This document shows, in pieces, positions 9,791-17,955 of a DNA stretch of 64,000 bases (the stretch's first letter is position 1; the number at the start of each line of letters is the position of its first letter). The translations under genes were made by a program, and so were the position numbers. The stretch comes from Streptomyces sp. TLI_171 (GTDB lineage Bacteria; Actinomycetota; Actinomycetes; Streptomycetales; Streptomycetaceae), in assembly GCF_003610255.1 (NCBI RefSeq), contig NZ_RAPS01000001.1:4588001-4652000 (forward strand), given 5' to 3'. The notes under the pieces are model-generated. The model worked only from the letters and a program-made list of their open reading frames with translations. It searched no databases and was not told where the DNA came from.

Positions 9791-11035
9791 ATGCCAGATC
9801 AGCCCCACGCCGCCCATCCGCAACTGTTCACCTGGGAGTTCGCGGCCGACCCGTACCCGGCGTACGCCTGGCTGCGCGAGCACGCCCCCGTGCACCGCAC
9901 CACGCTCCCGAGCGGGGTCGAGGCGTGGCTGGTCACCCGCTACGCGGACGCGCGGCAGGCGCTGGCGGACGCCCGGCTCTCCAAGAACCCGGCGCACCAC
10001 AGCGAACAGGCGCACCGCACCGGCCGGGTGGGCATCCCGGGGGAGCGGCAGGCCGACCTGATGACCCACCTGCTGAACATCGACCCGCCGGACCACACCC
10101 GGCTGCGCCGCCTGGTCTCGAAGGCGTTCACGCCGCGCCGGGTCGCCGAGTTCGCCCCGCGGGTGCAGCAGCTCACCGACCGGCTGATCGACTCCTTCGC
10201 GGGGCGCGGCGAGGCCGACCTGATCCACGAGTTCGCCTTCCCGCTCCCCATCTACGCGATCTGCGACCTGCTGGGCGTGCCGGAGGAGGACCAGGACGAC
10301 CTGCGCGACTGGGCGGGCATGATGATCCGCCACACCGGGGGCAAGCGCGGAGGGGTCGGGCGCGCGGTCAAGCAGATCCGCGGCTACCTGGCCGACCTGA
10401 TCCACCGCAAGCGCGCCGACCTCGGCGACGACCTGATCTCCGGCCTGATCCGGGCGAGCGACCACGGCGAGCACCTGACCGAGAACGAGGCCGCCGCGAT
10501 GGCCTTCATCCTCTTGTTCGCCGGCTTCGAGACCACCATCAACCTGATCGGCAACGGCGCCTACGCGCTGCTGCGCAACCCGGACCAGCGCACCCTGCTC
10601 CAGGACTCGCTGGCGCGCGGCGAGTCCGGCCTGCTGGCCACCGGCGTCGAGGAGCTGCTGCGCTACGACGGCCCGGTGGAGCTGGCCACCTGGCGGTTCG
10701 CCACCGCGCCGCTGACCGTCGGCGGGGTGGACATCCCGGTCGGCGACCCGGTGCTGGTGGTGCTGGCCGCGGCGGACCGCGACCCGGCCCGGTTCGCGGC
10801 CGAGAACACCCTCGACCTGGCGCGCTCGGACAACCCGCACCTGGGTTTCGGACACGGCATCCACTACTGCATCGGCGCGCCGCTGGCGCGACTTGAGGGG
10901 CAGTGCGCGATCGGCAGCCTACTGACCAGGCTTCCGGACCTCCGGCTGGCCGCCGATCCGGCCGAGCTGCGCTGGCGGGGCGGGCTGATCATGCGCGGTC
11001 TGCGCGACCTCCCGGTCTCCTTCACGCCCCGCTGA
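9791..11035 (+). CDS. Cytochrome P450, CYP107-like
   Basis: A 414 residue soluble bacterial P450. The I-helix oxygen-activation motif AGFETT is at 244-249, the K-helix E288-L-L-R291 is present, and the heme loop FGHGIHYCIGAPLA has the thiolate ligand at Cys360. Length and motifs fit the CYP107 group. From memory, streptomycetes keep a CYP107U ortholog in this neighbourhood that has been linked to development, and this is the likely ortholog, but the subfamily cannot be fixed by eye. No ferredoxin or reductase gene is adjacent, so electrons must come from partners elsewhere. The ribosome site before ATG 9791 is weak. Confidence 0.92.
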   Translation: MPDQPHAAHPQLFTWEFAADPYPAYAWLREHAPVHRTTLPSGVEAWLVTRYADARQALADARLSKNPAHHSEQAHRTGRVGIPGERQADLMTHLLNIDPPDHTRLRRLVSKAFTPRRVAEFAPRVQQLTDRLIDSFAGRGEADLIHEFAFPLPIYAICDLLGVPEEDQDDLRDWAGMMIRHTGGKRGGVGRAVKQIRGYLADLIHRKRADLGDDLISGLIRASDHGEHLTENEAAAMAFILLFAGFETTINLIGNGAYALLRNPDQRTLLQDSLARGESGLLATGVEELLRYDGPVELATWRFATAPLTVGGVDIPVGDPVLVVLAAADRDPARFAAENTLDLARSDNPHLGFGHGIHYCIGAPLARLEGQCAIGSLLTRLPDLRLAADPAELRWRGGLIMRGLRDLPVSFTPR

Positions 11036-11177
11036 CGCCGTTTCAGGAACCGCGACACGCCGCCCCGCTGGGGGGACGACGCGCCGGGGCGGGGGCGCAT
11101 TGCGCGATCGCGGTCCGGATGAATGCGGACATACCTGGATGGTTCGTGTACGTGGTCCGATCGTGCGTAATTTCGAC

Positions 11178-11227
11178 GTGATCACGGTGATATGAGCTTG
11201 TGATAGCCCGTCAGCTCTGCTTACTCT
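11178..11227 (+). promoter_or_regulatory. Probable rpfA promoter and upstream GTGAT repeats
   Basis: TTGTGA (11198-11203) and TACTCT (11222-11227) are separated by 18 bp, which would start transcription near 11234, just before the riboswitch. Three GTGAT copies (11178, 11187, 11200), the first as palindrome GTGATCAC, precede or overlap the -35 and could bind a regulator such as a CRP-type protein (speculative). Confidence 0.4.
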
Positions 11228-11254
11228 CCGACATGCCCGCTGCTGCGGGCCCCG

Positions 11255-11456
11255 ATCGCGGAGCGCCGAGTCCCGTCCGCCGCGTCCTCGGGCCACCGAC
11301 CAGTGAACGGACGGGAGCGGGGGAACCAGTGTGAACGCCGAAGTCCCAACGGCTTGGGGTGAAGCCGCCGACCAGCGGACGCAGCCGCGTCCGGACCCGC
11401 CGGCGGCCGGGCCAACCTCCCGGTCCGAACCCGACAGCTCACCTCGCAGGCGTGCG
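11255..11456 (+). ncRNA. c-di-AMP (ydaO/yuaA-type) riboswitch
   Basis: The 5' leader contains the conserved blocks of the ydaO aptamer in the right order. They are GCGCCGAGTCCC (from 11263), its pairing partner GGACGGGA (11309-11316), GGGGGAACC (11319-11327), TTGGGGTGAAGCC (11354-11366) and the closing block CCGAACCCGACAGCTCACC (from 11425) followed by TCGCAGGCG. The Shine-Dalgarno sequence and ATG of rpfA follow within 20 nt. In streptomycetes c-di-AMP binding to this element is known to lower expression of rpfA. The boundaries are approximate. A covariance-model search (Rfam ydaO-yuaA) would settle it. Confidence 0.93.
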
Positions 11457-11469
11457 GAGAGGATGTCCC

Positions 11470-12138
11470 ATGCTGTTCGCCAACACCGGTCGCCACCGCC
11501 GTAGTACCAAGGCCGAGAAGTTCGTCGTCGCCGCCGGCGTCGCTTCGGTCGGCCTGGCCCTGCCCCTGCTCGCCGCCTCCGGAGCGGCAGCCGCACCCGT
11601 CGACACCTGGGACCGGGTGGCGCAGTGCGAGAGCGGCGGAAACTGGAGCATCAACACCGGAAACGGTTACTACGGCGGCCTGCAGTTCTCCTCCTCCACC
11701 TGGCGCGCCTTCGGCGGCGGCCAGTACGCGTCCAGCGCCGACCGGGCCAGCCGCTCCCAGCAGATCGCGGTGGCCGAGCGGGTGCTCGCCGCACAGGGAC
11801 CCGGCGCCTGGCCGGTCTGCTCCAAGCGCGCCGGGCTCGCCAAGGGCGGAGCGCCCGCCGAGACGTCCGAGGACACCGCCTCCCGCTCGCAGGAGCGCCC
11901 GACCGCGCCCGGGCCGAAGGCGCCGAAGCAGGACCCGAAGCCGGAGCCGCCGGCCGCACCCGCGCAGGCGCCGCAGAGCCCCGCCGGCGGGTACACCGTC
12001 CAGGACGGGGACACCCTCTCCGGGATCGCCGCCGCCCGACAGGTGGCCGGCGGGTGGGAGCAGATCTACCGGGCCAACCGCGAACTGATCGGCGCCGACC
12101 CCGACCTGATCCTGCCCGGCCAGGTGCTCGCACTCTGA
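11470..12138 (+). CDS. rpfA: Resuscitation-promoting factor RpfA, Rpf + LysM
   Basis: A 222 residue secreted muralytic enzyme. The start is ATG 11470 with GGAGAGGA upstream. The signal peptide spans 1-42 (cleavage after AAAA). The transglycosylase-like Rpf domain covers ~44-117, beginning DTWDRVAQCESGGNW with catalytic Glu54, and Cys53 and Cys117 are placed for the usual disulphide. A Pro/Lys/Glu-rich linker follows, then a LysM peptidoglycan-binding domain (~175-222, YTVQDGDTLSGIA). Rpf enzymes cleave glycan strands to allow spore germination and growth resumption. Control by c-di-AMP is indicated by the riboswitch directly upstream. Confidence 0.95.
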   Translation: MLFANTGRHRRSTKAEKFVVAAGVASVGLALPLLAASGAAAAPVDTWDRVAQCESGGNWSINTGNGYYGGLQFSSSTWRAFGGGQYASSADRASRSQQIAVAERVLAAQGPGAWPVCSKRAGLAKGGAPAETSEDTASRSQERPTAPGPKAPKQDPKPEPPAAPAQAPQSPAGGYTVQDGDTLSGIAAARQVAGGWEQIYRANRELIGADPDLILPGQVLAL

Positions 12139-12369
12139 CGCCGGAGACCCGAAGAGGTCCCGGATCCGCCTGACGCCCCGTCCGTTCCGGGCGCGCGCAG
12201 TGAAGTTCGCGCCGCCCGGGGCGGCGGAGCGGCGGGCATTCAGGTGAACTACCCGTGAGTAGCCCGGCCACACCGTGAGACGGGGCCCGGCCGGGCGTGG
12301 CCGCGGAGCGGTCTAAGGCTAGGCTCTGGTCGTAACGACCACACATCCGCTTCCGCTAGGAGATGCCTC

Positions 12370-13653
12370 GTGCCGTCCATTGATGTCGTCGTAGCCCGTG
12401 AGATCCTCGACTCCCGCGGCAACCCCACGGTCGAGGTCGAGGTCGGTCTCGACGACGGCAGCACCGGTCGTGCGGCTGTCCCCTCGGGTGCCTCCACCGG
12501 CGCCTTCGAGGCCCTCGAGCTCCGCGACGGCGACAAGAACCGCTACTTCGGCAAGGGCGTCGAGAAGGCCGTCCTCGCCGTGATCGAGCAGATCGGCCCC
12601 GAGCTGGTCGGCTACGACGCCACCGAGCAGCGCCTCATCGACCAGGCCATGCTCGACCTGGACGCCACCCCGGACAAGTCCTCGCTCGGCGCCAACGCGA
12701 TCCTCGGCGTCTCCCTCGCCGTGGCGCACGCCGCCTCCGAGGCCAGCGACCTGCCGCTGTTCCGCTACCTGGGCGGCCCGAACGCCCACGTGCTGCCCGT
12801 CCCGATGATGAACATCCTCAACGGCGGCTCGCACGCGGACTCCAACGTCGACATCCAGGAGTTCATGATCGCCCCGATCGGCGCGGAGTCCTTCTCCGAG
12901 GCCGTCCGCTGGGGCGTCGAGGTCTACCACACGCTCAAGGGCGTGCTGAAGGAGCGCGGCCTCTCCACCGGCCTGGGCGACGAGGGCGGCTTCGCCCCCA
13001 ACCTGGACTCCAACCGCGAGGCGCTGGACCTCATCACCGAGGCCATCAAGAAGGCCGGCTACACCCCGGGCAAGGACGTCGCGCTCGCCCTGGACGTCGC
13101 CGCGTCGGAGTTCTTCGAGGACGGCGCCTACCAGTTCGAGGGCAAGGCGCTCTCCTCCGCCGACCTGATCGCGTACTACGCCGAGCTGGTCGCCGACTAC
13201 CCGCTGGTCTCCATCGAGGACCCGCTGGACGAGTCGGACTGGGACGGCTGGAAGGCCATCACCGACGCGATCGGCGACAAGGTCCAGCTGGTCGGCGACG
13301 ACCTGTTCGTCACCAACCCGGAGCGCCTGCGCAAGGGCATCGAGACCGGCACCGCCAACGCGCTGCTGGTGAAGGTGAACCAGATCGGCTCGCTCACCGA
13401 GACCCTGGACGCCGTCGAGCTGGCCCAGCGCAACGGCTACCGCTGCATGATGTCGCACCGCTCCGGCGAGACCGAGGACGTCACCATCGCCGACCTCGCC
13501 GTCGCGACCAACTGCGGCCAGATCAAGACCGGCGCCCCGGCCCGCTCCGAGCGCGTCGCCAAGTACAACCAGCTGCTGCGCATCGAGGAGATCCTCGACG
13601 ACGCCGCCGAGTACGCGGGCCGCTCCGCCTTCCCGCGGTTCCGCGCGAACTGA
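12370..13653 (+). CDS. eno: Enolase
   Basis: A 427 residue phosphopyruvate hydratase interconverting 2-phosphoglycerate and PEP. The start is GTG 12370. Signatures are SGASTGAFEALELRDGD (mobile loop region), GDEGGFAPN, the metal ligands in the SIEDPL strand, LLVKVNQIGSLTET with the catalytic Lys335, and SHRSGETED near the end. Codon use is strongly biased toward optimal codons, as expected for a highly expressed glycolytic gene. The 230 bp upstream contains a TAGGCT-like -10 near 12319. A long hairpin follows. Confidence 0.98.
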   Translation: MPSIDVVVAREILDSRGNPTVEVEVGLDDGSTGRAAVPSGASTGAFEALELRDGDKNRYFGKGVEKAVLAVIEQIGPELVGYDATEQRLIDQAMLDLDATPDKSSLGANAILGVSLAVAHAASEASDLPLFRYLGGPNAHVLPVPMMNILNGGSHADSNVDIQEFMIAPIGAESFSEAVRWGVEVYHTLKGVLKERGLSTGLGDEGGFAPNLDSNREALDLITEAIKKAGYTPGKDVALALDVAASEFFEDGAYQFEGKALSSADLIAYYAELVADYPLVSIEDPLDESDWDGWKAITDAIGDKVQLVGDDLFVTNPERLRKGIETGTANALLVKVNQIGSLTETLDAVELAQRNGYRCMMSHRSGETEDVTIADLAVATNCGQIKTGAPARSERVAKYNQLLRIEEILDDAAEYAGRSAFPRFRAN

Positions 13654-13690
13654 CAAGCACGGCAAGGACTGAATCACCAAGCCTTGTTGA

Positions 13691-13735
13691 CCGGTGCCCC
13701 GGCTCCCACCGCGTAGGGTGGGGCCGGGGCACCGG
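13691..13735 (+). terminator. Terminator after eno
   Basis: A 19-20 bp stem with one bulge (13691-13710 with 17-19 paired bases to 13735) and a short loop. It sits 8 bp before the ribosome site of ftsB, so it may act as a partial terminator or as a leader structure. Confidence 0.65.
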
Positions 13736-13757
13736 CATGCGCAGGAGGGGCGAGCAG

Positions 13758-14201
13758 ATGGCCAAGTGGAGGATTCCCGGACTGGCGGCGCGACCGCGCT
13801 TCACCAGCCGGGCCACCGTGCTGGTGCTCGTGCTGTGCTCGCTGGTGGCGATACTCGCCTACCCCACCCGGCAGTACATCGCCCAGCGCGGCGAGATCGC
13901 CGCCCAGCGGGCCAAGGCCGAGCACGCCCGCCAGCAGGTCGACGAACTGCGCCGGGAGAAGGCCCGCTGGCAGGACCCGGAGTACGTCAAGGCGCAGGCC
14001 CGGCAGCGGCTGCACTACGCGCTGCCCGGCGAGACCCCGTTCGTCTCGGTCGACCCGCAGCCTTCGCCCGGCGCCAAGCCCTCCTCGACGGACGCCGCCC
14101 AGGCCGGCCGGCCGAAGGCGCTGCGCCCCTGGTACGCCACCCTCTGGGACTCGGTGGACGCCGCCGACGCCGCGCTGCCCGCGCCGCCGGCCGCGCCCTG
14201 A
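13758..14201 (+). CDS. divIC: Septum formation initiator FtsB/DivIC family protein
   Basis: A 147 residue bitopic division protein. ATG 13758 is chosen for the AGGAGG 9 nt upstream. After a basic start there is one transmembrane helix (~17-37), followed by the coiled coil typical of DivIC/FtsB (RGEIAAQRAKAEHARQQVDE). The conserved ARQRLHYALPGE segment comes next, then a variable Pro/Ala-rich tail. Proteins of this family form a complex with FtsL and FtsQ at the septum. The gene sits between eno and the DUF501 gene, the usual actinobacterial order. Confidence 0.92.
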   Translation: MAKWRIPGLAARPRFTSRATVLVLVLCSLVAILAYPTRQYIAQRGEIAAQRAKAEHARQQVDELRREKARWQDPEYVKAQARQRLHYALPGETPFVSVDPQPSPGAKPSSTDAAQAGRPKALRPWYATLWDSVDAADAALPAPPAAP

Positions 14202-14243
14202 CTCCCGGTCACCCACCCCCGCCCCCTGACGAACAGACCTCTG

Positions 14244-14888
14244 ATGAGCAACCAGAACCCTCCCGTGGACGACCACGACATCGCCGCCATCGCCGCCCAG
14301 CTCGGCCGGGTGCCGCGCGGGCTGCGGGCCGTCGCCCACCGCTGCCCGTGCGGCAACCCCGACGTGGTGGAGACCGCGCCCCGGCTGCCCGACGGCACGC
14401 CCTTCCCCACGCTCTACTACCTGACCTGCCCCCGGGCCGCCTCGCTGATCGGCACCCTGGAGGCGGAGGGCGTGATGAAGGAGCAGAGCGCCCGGCTCGC
14501 CGAGGACCCCGAACTCGCCGACGCCTACCGCAGGGCGCACGAGGACTACATCGCCCGCCGGGACGCCGTCGAGGTGCTGGAGGGCTTCCCGAGCGCCGGC
14601 GGCATGCCCGACCGGGTCAAGTGCCTGCACGTGCTGGTCGGCCACTCGCTGGCGGCCGGCGAGGGCGTCAACCCGCTCGGCGACGAGGCGATCGGGATGC
14701 TGGAGGACTGGTGGGCCAAGGGCCCCTGCGTCAGCCCCGCCGAGGTCGAGGCGGCCGGCGGCCGGGTCGCCCGCAACCGGGCGAAGGCGCAGGACCACGC
14801 CGCGACCATCGCCGCCAAGGAGGCGCTGAGCGCCGAGCGGGCCGAACGCGCCGCCCGCCGTGCCGAACCGGAGGACGACGAGTCGTGA
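14244..14888 (+). CDS. DUF501 family protein
   Basis: A 214 residue protein of the DUF501 family, conserved next to eno, divIC and ppx in actinobacteria. Recognisable stretches are LGRVPRGLRAVAHRCPCGNP (with a CxC pair), FPTLYYLTCPRAASLIGTLE and RVKCLHVLVGHSLAAGEG with the invariant Cys and His. The C-terminus is a charged helix rich in Ala/Arg/Glu. There is no signal peptide or membrane segment. The stop overlaps the GTG of ppx by 4 bp, implying translational coupling. The biochemical function is not known to me; the conserved Cys/His residues suggest metal binding. Confidence 0.88.
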   Translation: MSNQNPPVDDHDIAAIAAQLGRVPRGLRAVAHRCPCGNPDVVETAPRLPDGTPFPTLYYLTCPRAASLIGTLEAEGVMKEQSARLAEDPELADAYRRAHEDYIARRDAVEVLEGFPSAGGMPDRVKCLHVLVGHSLAAGEGVNPLGDEAIGMLEDWWAKGPCVSPAEVEAAGGRVARNRAKAQDHAATIAAKEALSAERAERAARRAEPEDDES

Positions 14889-15820
14889 GTGTCACCCGGG
14901 TCGCCGCGATCGACTGCGGTACCAACTCGATCCGCCTGCTGATCGCCGACCTCGACCCGGCCACCGGCGAGATCACCGACCTGGACCGGCGGATGCTGAT
15001 CGTCCGGCTCGGCCAGGGCGTGGACCGGACCGGCCGGCTGCACCCCGAGGCGCTGGCCCGCACCTTCGCGGCCTGCCGCGAGTACGCGGAGGTCATCGCC
15101 GCGCACGGGGTCGGCCCGGAGCGGATCCGGATGGTCGCCACCTCGGCCTCCCGGGACGCCGAGAACGCCGCCGAGTTCACCGCGGGCGTCAAGGAGATCC
15201 TCGGCATCACGCCGAGCGTGGTCAGCGGTGAGGAGGAGGCCCGGCTGTCCTTCACCGGCGCCACCCGGGAACTGCTCGGCGGCCCGCACCGCCCGCCGTA
15301 CCTGGTGTTCGACCTGGGCGGCGGCTCCACCGAGTTCGTGCTCGGCGAGCACGACGTGCAGGCCGCGCACTCCGCGGACATCGGCTGCGTCCGGATGACG
15401 GAGCGTCACTTCGCCGGCGGGCAGCCCACCGAGGCCCAGATCGAGGCTGCCCGGGCCGACGTCCGGGCCGCCCTGGACACCGTCGCCGGGCTGGTCCCGC
15501 TGGACTCCGGCGCCACCCTGGTCGGCCTGGCCGGCACGGTCACCACCGTCGCCGGGATCGCCCTGGAACTGCCCGGCTACGACTCCGAGGCGATCCACCA
15601 CGCGGTGCTGGGCGTCGAGAAGGTCCGGGAGACCGCCCAGTGGCTGCTGCACTCCTCGCACGCCGAGCGGGCCGCCGTCCCCGTGATGCACCCCGGCCGG
15701 GTCGACGTGATCGCCGCCGGGGCGCTGGTCCTGCTGGAGATCATGGAGCGCACCGGGGCCGCCGAACTGCTGGTCTCCGAGCACGACATCCTCGACGGAA
15801 TCGCCTGGTCGATCGTCTGA
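14885..15820 (+). CDS. ppx: Exopolyphosphatase / guanosine pentaphosphatase family
   Basis: A 311 residue protein of the Ppx/GppA family, which removes phosphate from polyphosphate or pppGpp. GTG 14885 overlaps the previous stop. ASKHA-fold motifs are visible: phosphate-1 AIDCGTNSIRLLI at ~7-19, the catalytic glutamate region SGEEEARLSF, and phosphate-2 VFDLGGGSTEFVLG near 140. It is the short form, lacking the C-terminal domain of E. coli Ppx. Linkage to division and glycolysis genes is conserved in actinobacteria. Confidence 0.93.
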   Translation: MSVTRVAAIDCGTNSIRLLIADLDPATGEITDLDRRMLIVRLGQGVDRTGRLHPEALARTFAACREYAEVIAAHGVGPERIRMVATSASRDAENAAEFTAGVKEILGITPSVVSGEEEARLSFTGATRELLGGPHRPPYLVFDLGGGSTEFVLGEHDVQAAHSADIGCVRMTERHFAGGQPTEAQIEAARADVRAALDTVAGLVPLDSGATLVGLAGTVTTVAGIALELPGYDSEAIHHAVLGVEKVRETAQWLLHSSHAERAAVPVMHPGRVDVIAAGALVLLEIMERTGAAELLVSEHDILDGIAWSIV

Positions 15821-15830
15821 GCCGAGCGCC

Positions 15831-15855
15831 CGGAGGCCCCGCCGGGGGGCCTCCG
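15831..15855 (+). terminator. Terminator after ppx
   Basis: A 10 bp perfect stem (15831-15840 with 15846-15855) with a short loop lies 11 bp after the ppx stop codon. It closes the eno-divIC-DUF501-ppx group. Confidence 0.65.
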
Positions 15856-15875
15856 GCGTGTCGCCGCGAGAACCT

Positions 15876-15893
15876 TCGTGAATTTCTTCACAT
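15876..15893. promoter_or_regulatory. Rex-type operator candidate 1 upstream of ndh
   Basis: The core GTGAATTTCTTCAC (15878-15891) matches the invariant part of the Rex operator TTGTGAA-N4-TTCACAA. Over the 18-mer 12 of 14 specified bases match. It is 327 bp before the ndh start codon. Confidence 0.65.
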
Positions 15894-16167
15894 GGCAATC
15901 CAGCCTTTCGACCCACCCTCGTGCCCGGTCCGTCCGAAATGTGGGACCGAAGGTGCCGCCAGCGGGTTGTTCATGGGATCGCAGGCAACCCGGCGTTCAT
16001 GCCGCAGAAATCGAAACCCCACTCGGGAACCCGTGCCCCACAAGGATCGTTGCTGCTCAGCGCGGCCCTGCGCGCCCGACCGCTCACGGCGGGCAGCCGG
16101 CCGGGGTGGGGAGACCCCTCCGGCCCGGAAGTGCGGGCGCGTAGTGTAGCACCAGGTGTCCAGGACC
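15894..16167. other. Long ndh leader without a gene
   Basis: Between the two Rex-like sites are about 270 bp with no ORF of convincing codon use. Short overlapping frames on both strands do not show the expected third-position GC. The stretch probably holds the distal ndh promoter and untranslated leader. No recognisable RNA motif was found. Confidence 0.5.
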
Positions 16168-16185
16168 TTGTGACGGGCCTCACGA
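16168..16185. promoter_or_regulatory. Rex-type operator candidate 2 at ndh
   Basis: TTGTGACGGGCCTCACGA matches 11 of 14 specified bases of TTGTGAA-N4-TTCACAA and is centred about 43 bp before the ATG of ndh. Its position suits direct repression of a proximal promoter. It is weaker than the first site. Confidence 0.5.
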
Positions 16186-16219
16186 ATGGCCCATCCGACG
16201 GGGGTGGATACTTTCGGAT

Positions 16220-17587
16220 ATGAGCACCACGGAGCGTCCTCGCATCCTCATTGTCGGCGGTGGTTACGTCGGCCTGTATGCCGCGATGCGCATCCTCAAG
16301 AAGATGCGCTACGGCGAAGCGACCGTCACGGTCGTGGACCCGCGGTCGTACATGACGTACCTGCCCTTCCTCCCGGAGGCGGCCGGCGGCAACGTCGCCC
16401 CCCGCAACCTCGTCGCGCCGCTGCGCAGCGCCCTGAAGAAGGCGGAGGTGCTCACCGGTCACGTGACCGATGTGGACCACGCCCGCAAGGTCGCCACCAT
16501 CCAGCCCGCAGCCGGCGACTCGTACGAACTGCCCTTCGAGTACCTGGTCGTCGCGACCGGCTCGGTCTCCCGCACCTTCCCGATCCCGGGTCTGGCGGAG
16601 CACGGCATCGGCATGAAGACGGTCGAGGAGGCGATCAGCCTCCGCAACCACGTCATGGCGCAGCTCGACAAGGCCGAGTCCACCACGGACGAGGACGTCC
16701 GGCGCAAGGCCCTGACCTTCGTGGTCATCGGCGGTGGCTTCGCCGGCATCGAGACCGTCGCCGAGATCGAGGACATGGCGCGCGACGCCGCCAAGATCTA
16801 CAAGACCGTCAGCCGTGACGACATGCGCTTCATCGTGGTGGAGGCGGCCAACCGCATCCTCCCCGAGATGGGCCCCGACCTGGGTCTGTGGACCAAGGGC
16901 CGGCTCGAGGAGCGCAACATCGAGGTCTACATCGAGACCTCGATGGACTCCTGCGTCGACCAGCACGTCGTGCTGAAGAACGGCATGGAGTTCGACGCCT
17001 CCACCATCGTGTGGACCGCCGGCGTCAAGCCGAACCCGGTCGTCACCCGCTTCGGCCTCCCGCTCGGCCCGCGCGGCCACGTCGACACCAAGCCGACCCT
17101 GCAGGTCCAGGGCTTCGACTACGTGTGGGCGGCCGGCGACAACGCCCAGGTCCCCGACCTGGCCGCCGGTGAGGGCGCCTGGTGCCCGCCGAACGCGCAG
17201 CACGCGGTCCGTCAGGCCGCCGTCCTCGGCGACAACGTGATCGCCGGGATGCGTGGCTTCCCGCAGGCCGAGTACAAGCACAAGAACCTCGGCGCGGTGG
17301 CCGGCCTCGGCCTGCACAAGGGCGTGGCGATCCTGTTCGGCAAGGTCAAGCTCAAGGGCCGCCTCGCCTGGTGGTTCCACCGCGCCTACCACGGTGCGAT
17401 GGTCCCCACCATGAACCGGAAGGTCCGCGTCTTCACCGACTGGACCCTCGCGATGTTCCTCAAGCGCGAGACCGTCGGCCTCTCCGAGATGGAGAAGCCC
17501 TTCGACGCGTTCCAGGAGGCGGCCGGCCCCGCGCCGAAGCCCGCCGCCGCGGCCGAGCCCGCGAAGGAGCTCGCCGCGAGCAAGTAA
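16220..17587 (+). CDS. ndh: Type II NADH dehydrogenase
   Basis: A 455 residue single-subunit NADH:menaquinone oxidoreductase (NDH-2). It feeds electrons from NADH into the respiratory chain without pumping protons and works peripherally at the cytoplasmic membrane. The FAD Rossmann motif is at the N-terminus (ILIVGGGYVGLYAA) and the NADH-binding one near residue 170 (VVIGGGFAGIE). The second FAD contact is VWAAGDNAQVP, and the C-terminal membrane-associating helices include a WWFHRAYHG segment. An Ala/Pro/Lys tail follows. Two Rex-like operators upstream predict induction when the NADH/NAD+ ratio rises, for example under oxygen limitation. Confidence 0.95.
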   Translation: MSTTERPRILIVGGGYVGLYAAMRILKKMRYGEATVTVVDPRSYMTYLPFLPEAAGGNVAPRNLVAPLRSALKKAEVLTGHVTDVDHARKVATIQPAAGDSYELPFEYLVVATGSVSRTFPIPGLAEHGIGMKTVEEAISLRNHVMAQLDKAESTTDEDVRRKALTFVVIGGGFAGIETVAEIEDMARDAAKIYKTVSRDDMRFIVVEAANRILPEMGPDLGLWTKGRLEERNIEVYIETSMDSCVDQHVVLKNGMEFDASTIVWTAGVKPNPVVTRFGLPLGPRGHVDTKPTLQVQGFDYVWAAGDNAQVPDLAAGEGAWCPPNAQHAVRQAAVLGDNVIAGMRGFPQAEYKHKNLGAVAGLGLHKGVAILFGKVKLKGRLAWWFHRAYHGAMVPTMNRKVRVFTDWTLAMFLKRETVGLSEMEKPFDAFQEAAGPAPKPAAAAEPAKELAASK

Positions 17588-17955
17588 GGCGACCAGACCC
17601 GGGCCCACCCCGGGTACGAGTCGGAGGCCCTCCGCCCGGCAGCGCCGCCGGACCACGACCTCCGTGGTGCTCAGCCGGTTCCGTTACCGGGCGGAGTACA
17701 GCAGACAGTTCCCGAAGGCCCCCACCCTCCACCGGGTGGGGGCCTTCGCACGTCGCGGGCCCGCGGCGCTCACGCCGACGGCACCCCGTCGAGCGCCGCC
17801 GACCTCGGCTTCCGAGGGGCCTTCGACGGCGGGGGAGCGGGCGGGCTCCGACGCGTTGTCGGACACCGGGCTGACCGCCGGCAGCACGCCGGTGACGGAC
17901 TCGGCGCGCTGCTCGGGGCCGTCCTGCGGACCGGCCGCCGACTGCGGGCCTGAGC
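17588..17955. other. Intergenic region ndh to HTH gene
   Basis: A 368 bp stretch. Apart from the perfect hairpin at 17713-17748, no frame has convincing coding character. A palindrome CTGAGCTCAG abuts the stop codon of the convergent HTH gene (17950-17959). Confidence 0.5.
17713..17748 (+). terminator. Perfect 15 bp terminator hairpin after ndh
   Basis: Stem 17713-17727 pairs perfectly with 17734-17748 around a 6 nt loop. It is symmetric and could stop transcription from both sides. Confidence 0.75.

Noticed and set aside
11178..11204. Firm CRP binding site before rpfA
   Set aside because: The three GTGAT copies do not form a clear GTG-N8-CAC site at the usual spacing. Kept only as a possibility in the promoter entry.
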